Positions 1 through 6,121 are shown, numbered from the stretch's first letter. The stretch: 6,335 nt of DNA from an uncultured Rhodospirillales bacterium (GCA_903928045.1 CAIYPH010000780.1:1-6335), one strand, 5' to 3'. Translations and numbers: made by a program. The notes: a model not told the origin generated them from the sequence alone.

Positions 1-39
1 GCCCGGCAGAATGGGGCTAGATTCAACTTTGACGGGCAT
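1..39 (-). CDS. Possible N-terminus of an IS transposase (partial, cut by window edge)
   Basis: An ATG at 39 opens 13 codons in frame to the window edge, giving MPVKVESSPILPG. An in-frame TTG 14 codons further upstream (at about 81) could be an alternative start, since the frame stays open back to a TAG just before it. The position ~100 bases inside the proposed IS end and ~50 bases downstream of a TATAAT box fits a transposase gene transcribed leftward. Only 13 residues are visible, so no domain can be identified. The call depends on the interpretation of the surrounding DNA as an IS terminus. Confidence 0.35.
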   Translation of the reverse strand, partial: MPVKVESSPILPG

Positions 40-85
40 GCGCTTCCGGGATCTGATGGGATCGGCTTCAACAACCAAATCCTAC

Positions 86-91
86 ATTATA
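86..91 (-). promoter_or_regulatory. Candidate -10 box (TATAAT) inside the IS end
   Basis: The minus strand reads TGATATAATG, a perfect TATAAT, ~50 bases before the ATG at 39. A -35 is weak: TGACGG lies upstream at 111-116 with a 19-base spacer, longer than the usual 17. It would drive leftward transcription, away from the metalloprotease and into the presumed transposase. Confidence 0.35.
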
Positions 92-1915
92 TCAGCGGCT
101 TGTCCCATGCCCGTCAGCCACTCGTGAATTATCCGGGCTAGAGGTTAGCTTGAACAGATTGGCGGAGGTGCCGCCCAGAACATAGTTGTAGGCATCGGTG
201 CCCAGGCCGCCAACGCGTGTCACGCTGCCGAATGGCAATCCGGCAGCCAGGCTGCCGCGGGAATCCGCCCCGCTCAGCGATTTCGTCGCCTGTGAAACCA
301 CCGTGCCAGTCGGCTCCGCGGGCGCATAGGCCATGGTCAGCGTCGCGCTGCCGACATTGCCGGCGATATCCTGCGTCGTCGCCACGATCTTGTGGATGCC
401 CACCGCCAGTCCGGTTGGGGTGAAAGACCACACACCCTGGCTGTTGGCCGTCACCGTGCCGAGCACCTTGGTTCCCTCGAGCAGTTTGACACTGGACCCT
501 GGCTCGGTCACGCCGGTCAGCGCGACATTTGACGTGATCTGATCCGTCGCCGAGACGCCGGTATCCTGCACGAGCCCGATCGTCACACCCGGCGCGATGC
601 TGTCATAGGTGAAGTTGAAGGTGTTGCTGACCGTCTGCCCGCTGACCACCTCGGTGGCGACGATGCTGTGGCTGCCCTGTGTGAGTGAGGCCGGGGTAAA
701 GGTCCAGGCGCCCTTCGCGGTGGCGGTTGCCGTTCCCAGCGTGGTGCCGCCCTCCGTGAGCGTGACGACGGCATTGGCTGCCGCCATGCCGGTCAGGGTC
801 GCGTTGGACGTCACGCGGTCGGCCGACGAGGCGCCGGTGTCGGTTGCCAGCGCAATGCTGATGGTTGCCGCCGATACGCCCGCGCGATCCCAGCCAATGG
901 CGTCGAGCAGGGTGAGGTCCGCGGAGGAGGGGCCGTTGACCACCCCTGGGGAACTGAAGGCGTTGAACGCATCGTTGCCCATGGCGCTGCCCCAGTCTCC
1001 GGCGTCGCCACCGCGCACGGTGTTGAAGCCGCCCAGGTTGGTCTTGCCGCCATCGATCGAGAAATAACCGGGGGTGCTGGCGGAGTAGCTGTGCGTCCCC
1101 GCCGCGGAATAGTGGAGCAAATCCAGAAGGTAATTGCTGTTGGCCGTGCCGCCGATGCTGCCGCCCGTCAGCATCATGCGCCCCATCACCTCGGTCAATT
1201 CATGCAGCGCCGTCCCGAAGAAATCATACTGTCCGGCGGTAATTCCGTCCGATTCGGTATAGTCGAAGGCGTTGGTGGCGGAGAAGCCGACGAAGCCGTC
1301 CGTCGCCGTGCTCGGCCCCGCGAGCCCAAGCGCCTTGGCCTGGGCGCTCGACGTCCAGAAACTCCCGCCGGTCGGGTTGCTGCTCGGCAGTGACGCGACC
1401 GCCGCGGTGTCGGTGGCGGATTTGGCATCGGTGCGCAATGCGGCGGTCAATTGCGTATAGGAATAGCTGCTGAGATAGGTCAGGCTTTCGCCCAGCGCGC
1501 CCGCGCCGAGCTGCTGCCCGTTGACCTCGCCGTAGCCGACTTTGATGTTGATCGTCACTGCGTCGGAGAACTGACTCTCGAGATACTGCACGGCCGCGGT
1601 GATTGCGGTCTTGAAGCCCGCCGGGGCGCTGGAGACGCTGGCATCATAGGTGATGTTGATCACGAAAGGTGACGTCGCCCCGCCGGATGCGGTGCCGGCA
1701 CTGAGGACCGTCCGCGCTTGGGTTGCACTGCCAGAAGCCGTCGTGGTGGTGACGGTCTCCCCGTCACCGCTCACCAGAACCCGCTCCGCTCCGGTGCTGC
1801 CCGACCCCGACTCGTCCACGGCGGTGGTCGGCTGGACCGGCGCGGGAATCAGATAATCTTGGAGAGAATTGAGATCGGAGCTAATTTGGTGGGTAATTCT
1901 AAAAATAGAGACCAT
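92..1915 (-). CDS. NF038122-like metalloprotease with two Ig-like domains, C-terminus replaced by IS sequence
   Basis: This is a 607-residue protein. The chosen start is the ATG at 1915, because GGGGA lies 7 bases upstream; an in-frame TTG at 1948 would add 11 residues but has no better ribosome site. A Ser/Thr/Gly-rich N-terminal region (about 30-80) precedes a catalytic region (about 83-342) containing INITYDASV, VGYGEVNGQQL, the HELTEVMGR motif (residues 238-246) and GYFSIDGG. This pattern matches what is known of NF038122-family metalloproteases, in which His and Glu of the HE motif are the likely zinc ligand and catalytic base; the third-position His of a classic HExxH is Glu here. Two Ig-like repeats follow at about 351-438 and 443-530. 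There is no Sec signal peptide, so export by a C-terminal signal (type I secretion) is plausible but inferred. From about residue 591 the codons, including the TGA stop, lie in IS-like DNA, so the natural end is missing. The gene may be inactive or unsecreted. Confidence 0.85.
   Translation of the reverse strand: MVSIFRITHQISSDLNSLQDYLIPAPVQPTTAVDESGSGSTGAERVLVSGDGETVTTTTASGSATQARTVLSAGTASGGATSPFVINITYDASVSSAPAGFKTAITAAVQYLESQFSDAVTINIKVGYGEVNGQQLGAGALGESLTYLSSYSYTQLTAALRTDAKSATDTAAVASLPSSNPTGGSFWTSSAQAKALGLAGPSTATDGFVGFSATNAFDYTESDGITAGQYDFFGTALHELTEVMGRMMLTGGSIGGTANSNYLLDLLHYSAAGTHSYSASTPGYFSIDGGKTNLGGFNTVRGGDAGDWGSAMGNDAFNAFSSPGVVNGPSSADLTLLDAIGWDRAGVSAATISIALATDTGASSADRVTSNATLTGMAAANAVVTLTEGGTTLGTATATAKGAWTFTPASLTQGSHSIVATEVVSGQTVSNTFNFTYDSIAPGVTIGLVQDTGVSATDQITSNVALTGVTEPGSSVKLLEGTKVLGTVTANSQGVWSFTPTGLAVGIHKIVATTQDIAGNVGSATLTMAYAPAEPTGTVVSQATKSLSGADSRGSLAAGLPFGSVTRVGGLGTDAYNYVLGGTSANLFKLTSSPDNSRVADGHGTSR
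326..589 (-). repeat. Ig-like domain repeat 2 of the metalloprotease
   Basis: This is the second copy of the ~92-codon unit, from GVTIGLVQDTG to about TLTMAY. The two copies are clearly homologous but diverged, so this is an old duplication, not a recent slippage event. Homologous proteins often carry variable numbers of such units. A Ser/Gly-rich tail of ~50 residues follows before the IS junction. Confidence 0.8.
602..865 (-). repeat. Ig-like domain repeat 1 of the metalloprotease
   Basis: It encodes about 88 residues, from TISIALATDTG through FNFTYDS. It shares with the following repeat the pattern DTG-x-S-x-x-D-x-(V/I)-TSN-x-x-LTG, then L-x-EG-x-x-(V/L)-G-(T)-A/V-T-A, then (A/V)W(T/S)FTP, then G-x-H-x-IVAT. 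The spacing of equivalent residues between the two copies is 92 codons. Such bacterial Ig-like units (Big family, often annotated as Ig-like domain repeats) act as spacers or adhesion modules in secreted proteins. Confidence 0.8.
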
Positions 1916-2000
1916 CGACTCATCCCCGTGACATTGACAGGGCGCCAAGGTAGCCGCGGATAGTTAACGGGACGCCAACGCCGGGCGCAAAAATTCGACG

Positions 2001-2141
2001 CTACCTGCCCCCGAACCCCGACCCGATGGCGATCCCCTTGAAGATGTAGCGATGCATCAGCACCGTCAGCACCAGGCCTGGCAGCATCGAAATCGCGGCG
2101 CCGGCCATCATGAAGTTCCACTGGCTGCGCTGCTGGCGCCT
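2001..2141 (-). pseudogene. 3' remnant of a carbohydrate-type ABC transporter permease
   Basis: The minus-strand frame ending at the TAG at 2001-2003 reads, from about 2129, RSQWNFMMAGAAISMLPG and then LVLTVLMHRYIFKGIAIG, ending SGFGGR. This is the typical C-terminus of a MalG/UgpE-type inner-membrane permease: a W-N-x-(L/F)-M-A-G lead-in, a last hydrophobic helix with a central Pro, and a QRYxxxG-like ending (here HRYIFKGIA). No start codon is present, and an in-frame stop lies at 2151-2153, so only ~45 codons of a ~280-residue family survive. It is too short to be functional. It points to a former sugar-uptake operon broken by rearrangement, with the breakpoint near 2130-2145. Confidence 0.55.
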
Positions 2142-2144
2142 CCG

Positions 2145-2257
2145 GTCGGGCTACGCTCGTCCTCCGACACCACAGGCGCAACAACTTTCTCATCCAGATT
2201 GACGCCCGTTCCCACGCTGATCGCCGCGCGGCACTTCAACAAACCCGGGGCGGTTCA
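2145..2257 (-). mobile_element. Candidate IS3-like terminal fragment (solo end)
   Basis: Starting at 2257 on the minus strand the sequence reads TGAACCGCCCCGGGTTTGTT, which begins with TG and has the GC-rich composition of IS3-family terminal inverted repeats as I remember them. The DNA downstream to ~2145 does not encode a recognisable transposase. A short open stretch (containing KCRAAISVGTG, then VNLDEKVVAPVV, then SEDERSPTGG) runs from just inside the end to a TGA near the permease remnant. It has no convincing start and could be non-coding. The inner border is uncertain and no partner repeat is found in the window. This is a weak, pattern-based call. Confidence 0.3.
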
Positions 2258-2541
2258 CTCCGTTAAACCTTTGCTAATCCTTTTGCCCCATCGTTGCATC
2301 CGAACGGGCGCGCAGTCTGTTCTCCACCCCATCCTGGTCCGCAGGGCGGGCAAGTATGCAAAGGATCATCGCAATGGCTATGAGTGTAGGCGCCAGCCGA
2401 GGGTTCTCGGTCCCAGTATCTACGCCGATGAAGGCGCCCCCCAGCAGCCAGCCGCCGGCAAGCCCGCAGGTGGGTAGCGCATCGTCCTCGCAGCCGAGCG
2501 CGGCGAGCGGCGGCGGCCACCACCATCATCGCGGAAACACG
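2258..2541. other. Gene-poor spacer upstream of the operon
   Basis: Apart from the doubtful minus-strand open frame, this stretch shows no supported gene. Short plus-strand frames (for example from the ATG at 2356, rich in Ser, Pro and Gly with a run of four His) look like composition artefacts. A locally AT-richer patch occurs at about 2262-2285. I could not place a convincing -35/-10 pair for the operon here. Confidence 0.4.
2274..2523 (-). pseudogene. Open frame with a hydrophobic stretch and no start codon, possible gene remnant
   Basis: From just after an in-frame TGA at about 2524 to a TAG at 2274-2276 the minus strand is open for ~82 codons. The translation includes PLAALGCEDDALPTCG, LAGGWLLGGAFIGVDTG and LAPTLIAIAMILCILA, and it ends with a polar tail (DATMGQKD). 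The hydrophobic pieces could be one or two membrane segments. The only ATG codons are late in the frame. An ATGATG pair at the TGA sits in a different frame, so a frameshifted gene is possible. I do not recognise a family. It may simply be chance openness in GC-rich DNA. Confidence 0.22.
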
Positions 2542-2560
2542 GTCAACACCTCGGCTTGAC
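2542..2560. promoter_or_regulatory. Short inverted repeat GTCAA-N9-TTGAC upstream of the operon
   Basis: Perfect 5-base arms GTCAA (2542-2546) and TTGAC (2556-2560) are separated by nine bases. The site lies ~85 bases upstream of the flavoprotein start and directly before the large hairpin. The size and symmetry would suit a dimeric transcription factor site, but arms of this length also arise by chance, and no regulator gene is visible in the window. Confidence 0.25.
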
Positions 2561-2567
2561 GGTCGAT

Positions 2568-2600
2568 ATGACCGGGTTCGGCGGTGCCGGATCCGGTCAT
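2568..2600 (+). promoter_or_regulatory. Strong 15-bp stem with 3-nt loop in the operon leader
   Basis: The left arm ATGACCGGGTTCGGC (2568-2582) and the right arm GCCGGATCCGGTCAT (2586-2600) pair along all 15 positions around a GGT loop. Thirteen pairs are Watson-Crick and two are G-U wobbles. The wobbles pair only in plus-strand RNA; in minus-strand RNA they become A-C mismatches. This favours a role in a transcript running toward the operon start 45 bases downstream. No T-run follows, so it is not a classic intrinsic terminator. It might be a 5' UTR stabiliser, an attenuator element or a protein-binding site. Confidence 0.5.
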
Positions 2601-2644
2601 CGCCCGGTCTCCACGCGGCCCGCGCAAAATGGATAGGGTCCACC

Positions 2645-3274
2645 ATGCCGTCCCCGATCACGGCCGATCAGCCGCGGCTGTTGCTGTTCCCGGCCAGCCT
2701 GCGTCGCGCCTCTCATCAGCGCCGGCTCATCGCCTGGCTGTCCGAGGCACTGGCCGCCGGCGCGCTGCCGGCTGGCTGGGGCATCGACATTCTGGCCCCC
2801 GAGGAAGTTGCCCTCCCGCTCTACAACCAGGATCTTGAGGGCGACGACGACCTCCGCGCGCGCCTCGCCCCACTGCACCGGCGCTTCGCCGCGGCGTGCG
2901 GCTTCGTGATCGCCACCCCCGAATATAACGGTCATGTGCCACCTTTACTGAAAAACACGGTCGACTGGCTGTCGCGCTGGCCCGCCATCGCAGGCGCCGC
3001 CGCCAACCCCTTCCATGGCCGCCCCCTGCTCCTCGCCAGCGCCTCCACCGGCTGGACCGGCGGCGTGCTTGGCCTGCGCGACGCGCGAAGCGTGTTTTCA
3101 TACCTCGGCTGCCTCGTCAGCCCCGCCCAGATCTGCGTCTGCGATGCCGAGAATTGGCTCGAGGACAATCGCTTCCACTTCGACCCCGGCTTCGATGCCT
3201 GGATCCGCGGCCATTTGGCCGATTTCACGTCCCTTGCCGCGACGCTGCTTGCCGCGCAATCCAACCCAAGCTGA
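2645..3274 (+). CDS. NAD(P)H-dependent FMN reductase-like flavoprotein
   Basis: A 209-residue protein of the flavodoxin-like NADPH-dependent FMN reductase family, close to the family's usual 180-200 residues. A beta strand (RLLLFPASLRRASHQRRL, about 11-28) holds the S-x-R-x-x-S phosphate-binding loop for FMN. The family motif TPEYNGHVPPLLKNTVDWLS (91-110) contacts the flavin and shapes the dimer. ASASTGWTGGVLGLRDAR (131-148) is the second flavin loop. It is expected to be cytosolic and to reduce FMN or another acceptor such as a quinone or azo compound with NAD(P)H; the true substrate cannot be read from sequence. GATAGGG sits 6 bases before the ATG. It is the first gene of the operon, 7 bases before the ATP-grasp gene, so it may feed reduced flavin to the same pathway or protect it from redox damage. 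There is no signal peptide. Confidence 0.85.
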   Translation: MPSPITADQPRLLLFPASLRRASHQRRLIAWLSEALAAGALPAGWGIDILAPEEVALPLYNQDLEGDDDLRARLAPLHRRFAAACGFVIATPEYNGHVPPLLKNTVDWLSRWPAIAGAAANPFHGRPLLLASASTGWTGGVLGLRDARSVFSYLGCLVSPAQICVCDAENWLEDNRFHFDPGFDAWIRGHLADFTSLAATLLAAQSNPS

Positions 3275-3281
3275 GGCACAG

Positions 3282-4529
3282 ATGCCCCATCTCCTCCTGC
3301 TCGATGCCCCTGGTGGCAACGACCTTGCCATCCTGTCCGACGCCATCGCGCTCGGCCACCAGGTCACCTTCATGACCGGCGACCTTGCCCATTACCGCGC
3401 CCAGGGACCGGCCATTGCCACCGAACTGGCCTGCGCCAGCGCCGTCATCGACGTCCATCCCTATGACTATGCTAGCCTGGAAGCGGCCGCCCACGAACGG
3501 CACGCCGAAATTCCGTTCGACGCCATGCTGTGCCTGCTGGACATCCGCATCGCCGACGCCGCCCGCCTGGCGCGGGCGCTCGGCTTGCGCTTCCTCAACC
3601 CTGCCACCGCCCGGCTCGCGCGCAACAAGGTCGCGCTGCGCGCCCACCTCGCCGCGTATGGCCTCCCCCAGCCGGGCTTCGCCGAAGCCCATACGGAGGA
3701 TGAACTTGCCGAGGCCGTGGCCGGCCTCGGCTACCCTGTTCTGGTGAAGCCCGCCGACGGCTTCGGCTCGCAGAACGTCCGCCTTCTGCGCGGGCCGGCC
3801 GACCTCGCCGCGTGCCGCGCGGCGCTGCGCGACACCGCCGCCACTCCCGCCAAATATGGCTTGGGCGCTCAGGCGAGCGGAGGACTTGCGGTTGAACGTT
3901 ATATCGAAGGCCCACTCATCGGCTGTGACGTCTTCAGCAACGCCGAAGGCCGCATCCTGCTCGGCATCAACGACAAGCTGATGTTCCCGCCGCCGTCCTT
4001 CGCGATGCGGGGCAGCTGCTTCCCCTCCCAACGCCATGATACCACCGCCATCCGCGACTATGCCTTCGCCATCCTCGATGCCATCGGCTTCGATTTCGGT
4101 GCCGCCCATATCGAAATGATCATCGGCGCCGATGGTCCCGTCCTGGTCGAAGTAAATCCGCGGCTCGTGAGCGCCCAGATTCCCTACCAGATCGGCTACG
4201 CTTTCGAAGGATCGATCCACCACGCCTTGATCGACCTCCATCTCGGCCACCCCTTAGCGGGTCTGCCCGCCATCGTGCCGCGCTGTTTCAGCGCCATCCG
4301 CTGGATCACCGCCGATCGCCCCGGCATACTGGACACCGTCTTCCTGCCCGAAAACCAGGACCCCGCGGTGCGCCGCGTTACCCTCTTCAAGCAACAAGGC
4401 GACGCCGTCCGCCCGCCGATCAGCAACGGCGATCGGATTGGCTACGTCATCGCCACCGGCGCCTCCCAGACGGTCGCCGAGGCCAAAGCCGAGCGCTACA
4501 TCGCCCAATGTCAGGTGGCCCTCGCATGA
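3282..4529 (+). CDS. ATP-grasp carboxylate-amine ligase, L-amino-acid-ligase-like
   Basis: A 415-residue cytosolic ATP-grasp enzyme. The ATG at 3282 is chosen over an open frame extending back to 3015, because TGAGG (overlapping the upstream stop) lies 5 bases before it and the upstream extension overlaps the flavoprotein gene. Domains: N-terminal preATP-grasp Rossmann-like region (1-105, MPHLLLLDAPGGNDLAILSD); ATP-grasp subdomain with RNKVALRAHLAAYGLPQPGF (114-133), GYPVLVKPADGFGSQNV (150-166, ATP-binding Lys156 and Gly-rich loop) and VERYIEG (204-210); Mg-binding motif HIEMI...VLVEVNPR (276-294, Glu278, Glu290, Asn292); and a C-terminal domain ending RPPISNGDRIGYVIATG, as in L-amino-acid ligases such as the BacD type. 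These enzymes form an acyl-phosphate and join it to an amine, giving dipeptides or related amides. Both substrates are unknown. The partnership with a peptide-type binding protein suggests a peptide-like product or precursor. Confidence 0.85.
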   Translation: MPHLLLLDAPGGNDLAILSDAIALGHQVTFMTGDLAHYRAQGPAIATELACASAVIDVHPYDYASLEAAAHERHAEIPFDAMLCLLDIRIADAARLARALGLRFLNPATARLARNKVALRAHLAAYGLPQPGFAEAHTEDELAEAVAGLGYPVLVKPADGFGSQNVRLLRGPADLAACRAALRDTAATPAKYGLGAQASGGLAVERYIEGPLIGCDVFSNAEGRILLGINDKLMFPPPSFAMRGSCFPSQRHDTTAIRDYAFAILDAIGFDFGAAHIEMIIGADGPVLVEVNPRLVSAQIPYQIGYAFEGSIHHALIDLHLGHPLAGLPAIVPRCFSAIRWITADRPGILDTVFLPENQDPAVRRVTLFKQQGDAVRPPISNGDRIGYVIATGASQTVAEAKAERYIAQCQVALA

Positions 4530-6121
4530 CCGTCCAGCGCCTCGCCCTGCTGTCCCTCCTCCTGCTCAGCCTCGCCGCGCCGCCCGTGGCGGGCGAAACC
4601 CTGCGCGTGCCCCCGGCCAGCGACATCGCCACGTTCGACCCCATGCTTGGCACCGACTGGATGGCCCGCAACTTTGCCTACATGGTCTATGACACGCTCT
4701 TCGCCCTGGACGAGCGGTTCACCGTGCAACCGCAAATGGTGGACCGCTATGACACCACGCCGGACGGCCTGCGCTGGACCTTCCATCTCCGGCCCGGCCT
4801 GCGCTTCAGCGACGGCTTGGCCGTCACCTCCGATGATGTCCTGGCCTCGCTGGCCCGTTGGAGCCAGGCGGATAGTCTCGGCCAGCAACTGACCCGGCAC
4901 GGCGCACATTGGGCGCGGATCGAGGACGACAGCTTCACCCTCACCCTCGCGTCGCCGTTTCCGGGTGTGCTCGCCGCGCTCGCCAAACCCGGGGCACCGG
5001 TTCCCGTCATCATGCCGGCCCGCCTCCTTGCCGCCACCCCGCCGGGCCGGGCGGTCGGGGAAAGCATCGGCTCCGGCCCCTTCATCTTCCGCCGTACAAG
5101 TTGGATCCCTGGCGCCCTGCTCGAATTCACCCGCAGCCCCACCTATGAACCGCGCGCAGAGCCCGCCAGTGGATTGGCTGGTGGCAAGCGCGTTGGCTTC
5201 GACACCATCGCCTGGCACATCATTTCCGATCCGCAGACGGCCTTGAACGCACTGACCCATTCGGAACTCGACATCGTCGAGGACCTTCCGCCTGACCTGC
5301 TCGGCGCCGCCCGAGCCATCCCCGGCCTTCGCGTCAGCCGCGAGGACTCCGTTGGCGTCCTCGCGCAGATCCGCCTCAACAGCCTCCGCCCGCCTTTCGA
5401 TGACCAAGCTGCCCGCGCCGCCCTGCTCGCTGCCATCGATGGCCCGGCTCTCCTCACGGCTATTACCGACGACACCGAACTTGGCGCCGCCTGCCGGTCC
5501 TTTTACGCCTGCACCTCTCCCTACCGTACCAGCACCGGTATGCCGTCGATTGACCTTGCCGCCGCACGCACGCTGCTACGAGCCAGCCGCTATGACGGCA
5601 CCCCGGTTGTCCTGCTCGACCCGGCGGACAACCCCATGCTCCACCCCCTCGTCCTTGCCGCCGACGCCACCCTGCGCCAGATCGGCTTCACCACCCGGCT
5701 CGACACCGTGGACTGGCCCGCCCTCGTTCATCGCCGCGCCAGCCGTATGCCCGTCGAGCAGGGGGGCTGGTCACTCTTCCTTTCCGCCCCGAGTGGGCTT
5801 GACGTGATGGACCCCGCCAACCACCTCGCACTCCGCTCCGATTGCGACCAGGCCTGGTTCGGCTGGCCGTGCGATGCCCGCACGGAAGAACTCCGCGCCG
5901 CCTTCGCCGGCGCCACGGCCTCCTCGGAGCGCCAATTCCTCGCCGAAGAGACCCACCGTCGCGCCGCCGAAACTGTCCCCTTCATTCCCATCGGCATGAT
6001 CTATCAGATGCGCGCTATCCGTGCCGACCTCGACGGACTCCTCGCATCGCCGGCCCAGGTCTACTGGAACGTACGCCAAGCCCGCCATGCCAAAATCCCG
6101 ACGCTCCGCAGCCCGTCCTAA
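4526..6121 (+). CDS. Periplasmic ABC transporter substrate-binding protein, family 5 (peptide/opine/nickel type)
   Basis: A 531-residue extracytoplasmic solute receptor. The ATG at 4526 overlaps the upstream TGA as ATGA and has AGGTGG 8 bases before it; an in-frame ATG six codons earlier lacks these features. A Sec signal peptide is clear: MTVQR, then a Leu-rich core, then APPVAG with likely cleavage before ETLRVPP (about residue 23). Family SBP_bac_5 features include IATFDPMLGTDWMARNFAYM (34-53), YDTLFALDERFTVQPQM, the LRPGLRFSDGLAVTSDDVLAS stretch (98-108 holds the best-conserved part), SGPFIFRR (183-190), and the domain 2 segment with QIRLN (281-285). Two Cys pairs (C323/C329 and C440/C449) could form disulfides in the periplasm. 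The ligand is not predictable; family members bind peptides, opines, nickel chelates or oligosaccharides. No permease or ATPase follows, so it must use a transporter encoded elsewhere or its partners were lost. Confidence 0.9.
   Translation: MTVQRLALLSLLLLSLAAPPVAGETLRVPPASDIATFDPMLGTDWMARNFAYMVYDTLFALDERFTVQPQMVDRYDTTPDGLRWTFHLRPGLRFSDGLAVTSDDVLASLARWSQADSLGQQLTRHGAHWARIEDDSFTLTLASPFPGVLAALAKPGAPVPVIMPARLLAATPPGRAVGESIGSGPFIFRRTSWIPGALLEFTRSPTYEPRAEPASGLAGGKRVGFDTIAWHIISDPQTALNALTHSELDIVEDLPPDLLGAARAIPGLRVSREDSVGVLAQIRLNSLRPPFDDQAARAALLAAIDGPALLTAITDDTELGAACRSFYACTSPYRTSTGMPSIDLAAARTLLRASRYDGTPVVLLDPADNPMLHPLVLAADATLRQIGFTTRLDTVDWPALVHRRASRMPVEQGGWSLFLSAPSGLDVMDPANHLALRSDCDQAWFGWPCDARTEELRAAFAGATASSERQFLAEETHRRAAETVPFIPIGMIYQMRAIRADLDGLLASPAQVYWNVRQARHAKIPTLRSPS

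Larger units (their letters stand above)
1..143 (-). mobile_element. Terminus of an insertion sequence, probably IS1380-like, running off the left edge
   Basis: Read on the minus strand, this stretch begins with CTAGCCCGGATAATTCACGA at about position 140. It carries a perfect TATAAT box, then a short leader, then an ATG-initiated frame that leaves the window. It has a lower GC content than the flanking gene, and the protein homology of the adjacent metalloprotease stops here. The terminus sequence and the first residues (MPVKVESSPILPG) resemble what I recall of IS1380-family elements in alphaproteobacteria, whose transposases have a short N-terminal leader before an ARFDGG-type motif. That motif lies outside the window, so the family call is from memory and unconfirmed. 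The exact outer edge is uncertain by several bases, and the target duplication cannot be checked because the other end is absent. Confidence 0.5.

Noticed and set aside
609..1067. 152-codon plus-strand open frame inside the metalloprotease region
   Set aside because: It is antisense to the Ig-like and catalytic parts of a clearly coding gene. Its Val/Ala/Ser/Pro-rich translation reflects the complement of Thr/Gly/Ala codons.
1916..1948. TTG start adding 11 residues to the metalloprotease
   Set aside because: The ATG at 1915 has GGGGA at proper spacing; the extension MAPCQCHGDES is not signal-peptide-like and has no clear support.
2052..2477. 141-codon plus-strand open frame across the gene-poor region
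   Set aside because: It crosses the permease remnant and the IS-like end, has no ribosome site I can see, and has an Arg/Pro/His-rich translation without any family resemblance.
3015..3281. N-terminal extension of the ATP-grasp gene from the ATG at 3015
   Set aside because: It would overlap the flavoprotein gene by 260 bases. The extension is low-complexity, and the ATG at 3282 has a good ribosome site and matches the start of the family's first beta strand.
3225..4250. 341-codon minus-strand open frame antisense to the ATP-grasp gene
   Set aside because: The plus strand encodes a complete ATP-grasp enzyme with all expected motifs. The antisense translation is Gly/Glu/Asp-rich with no recognisable domain, typical of the mirror frame in GC-rich genes.
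4511..5407. 298-codon minus-strand open frame antisense to the binding-protein gene
   Set aside because: It mirrors a well-supported SBP_bac_5 gene, has low-complexity Gly/Glu/Arg composition, and no domain is visible.
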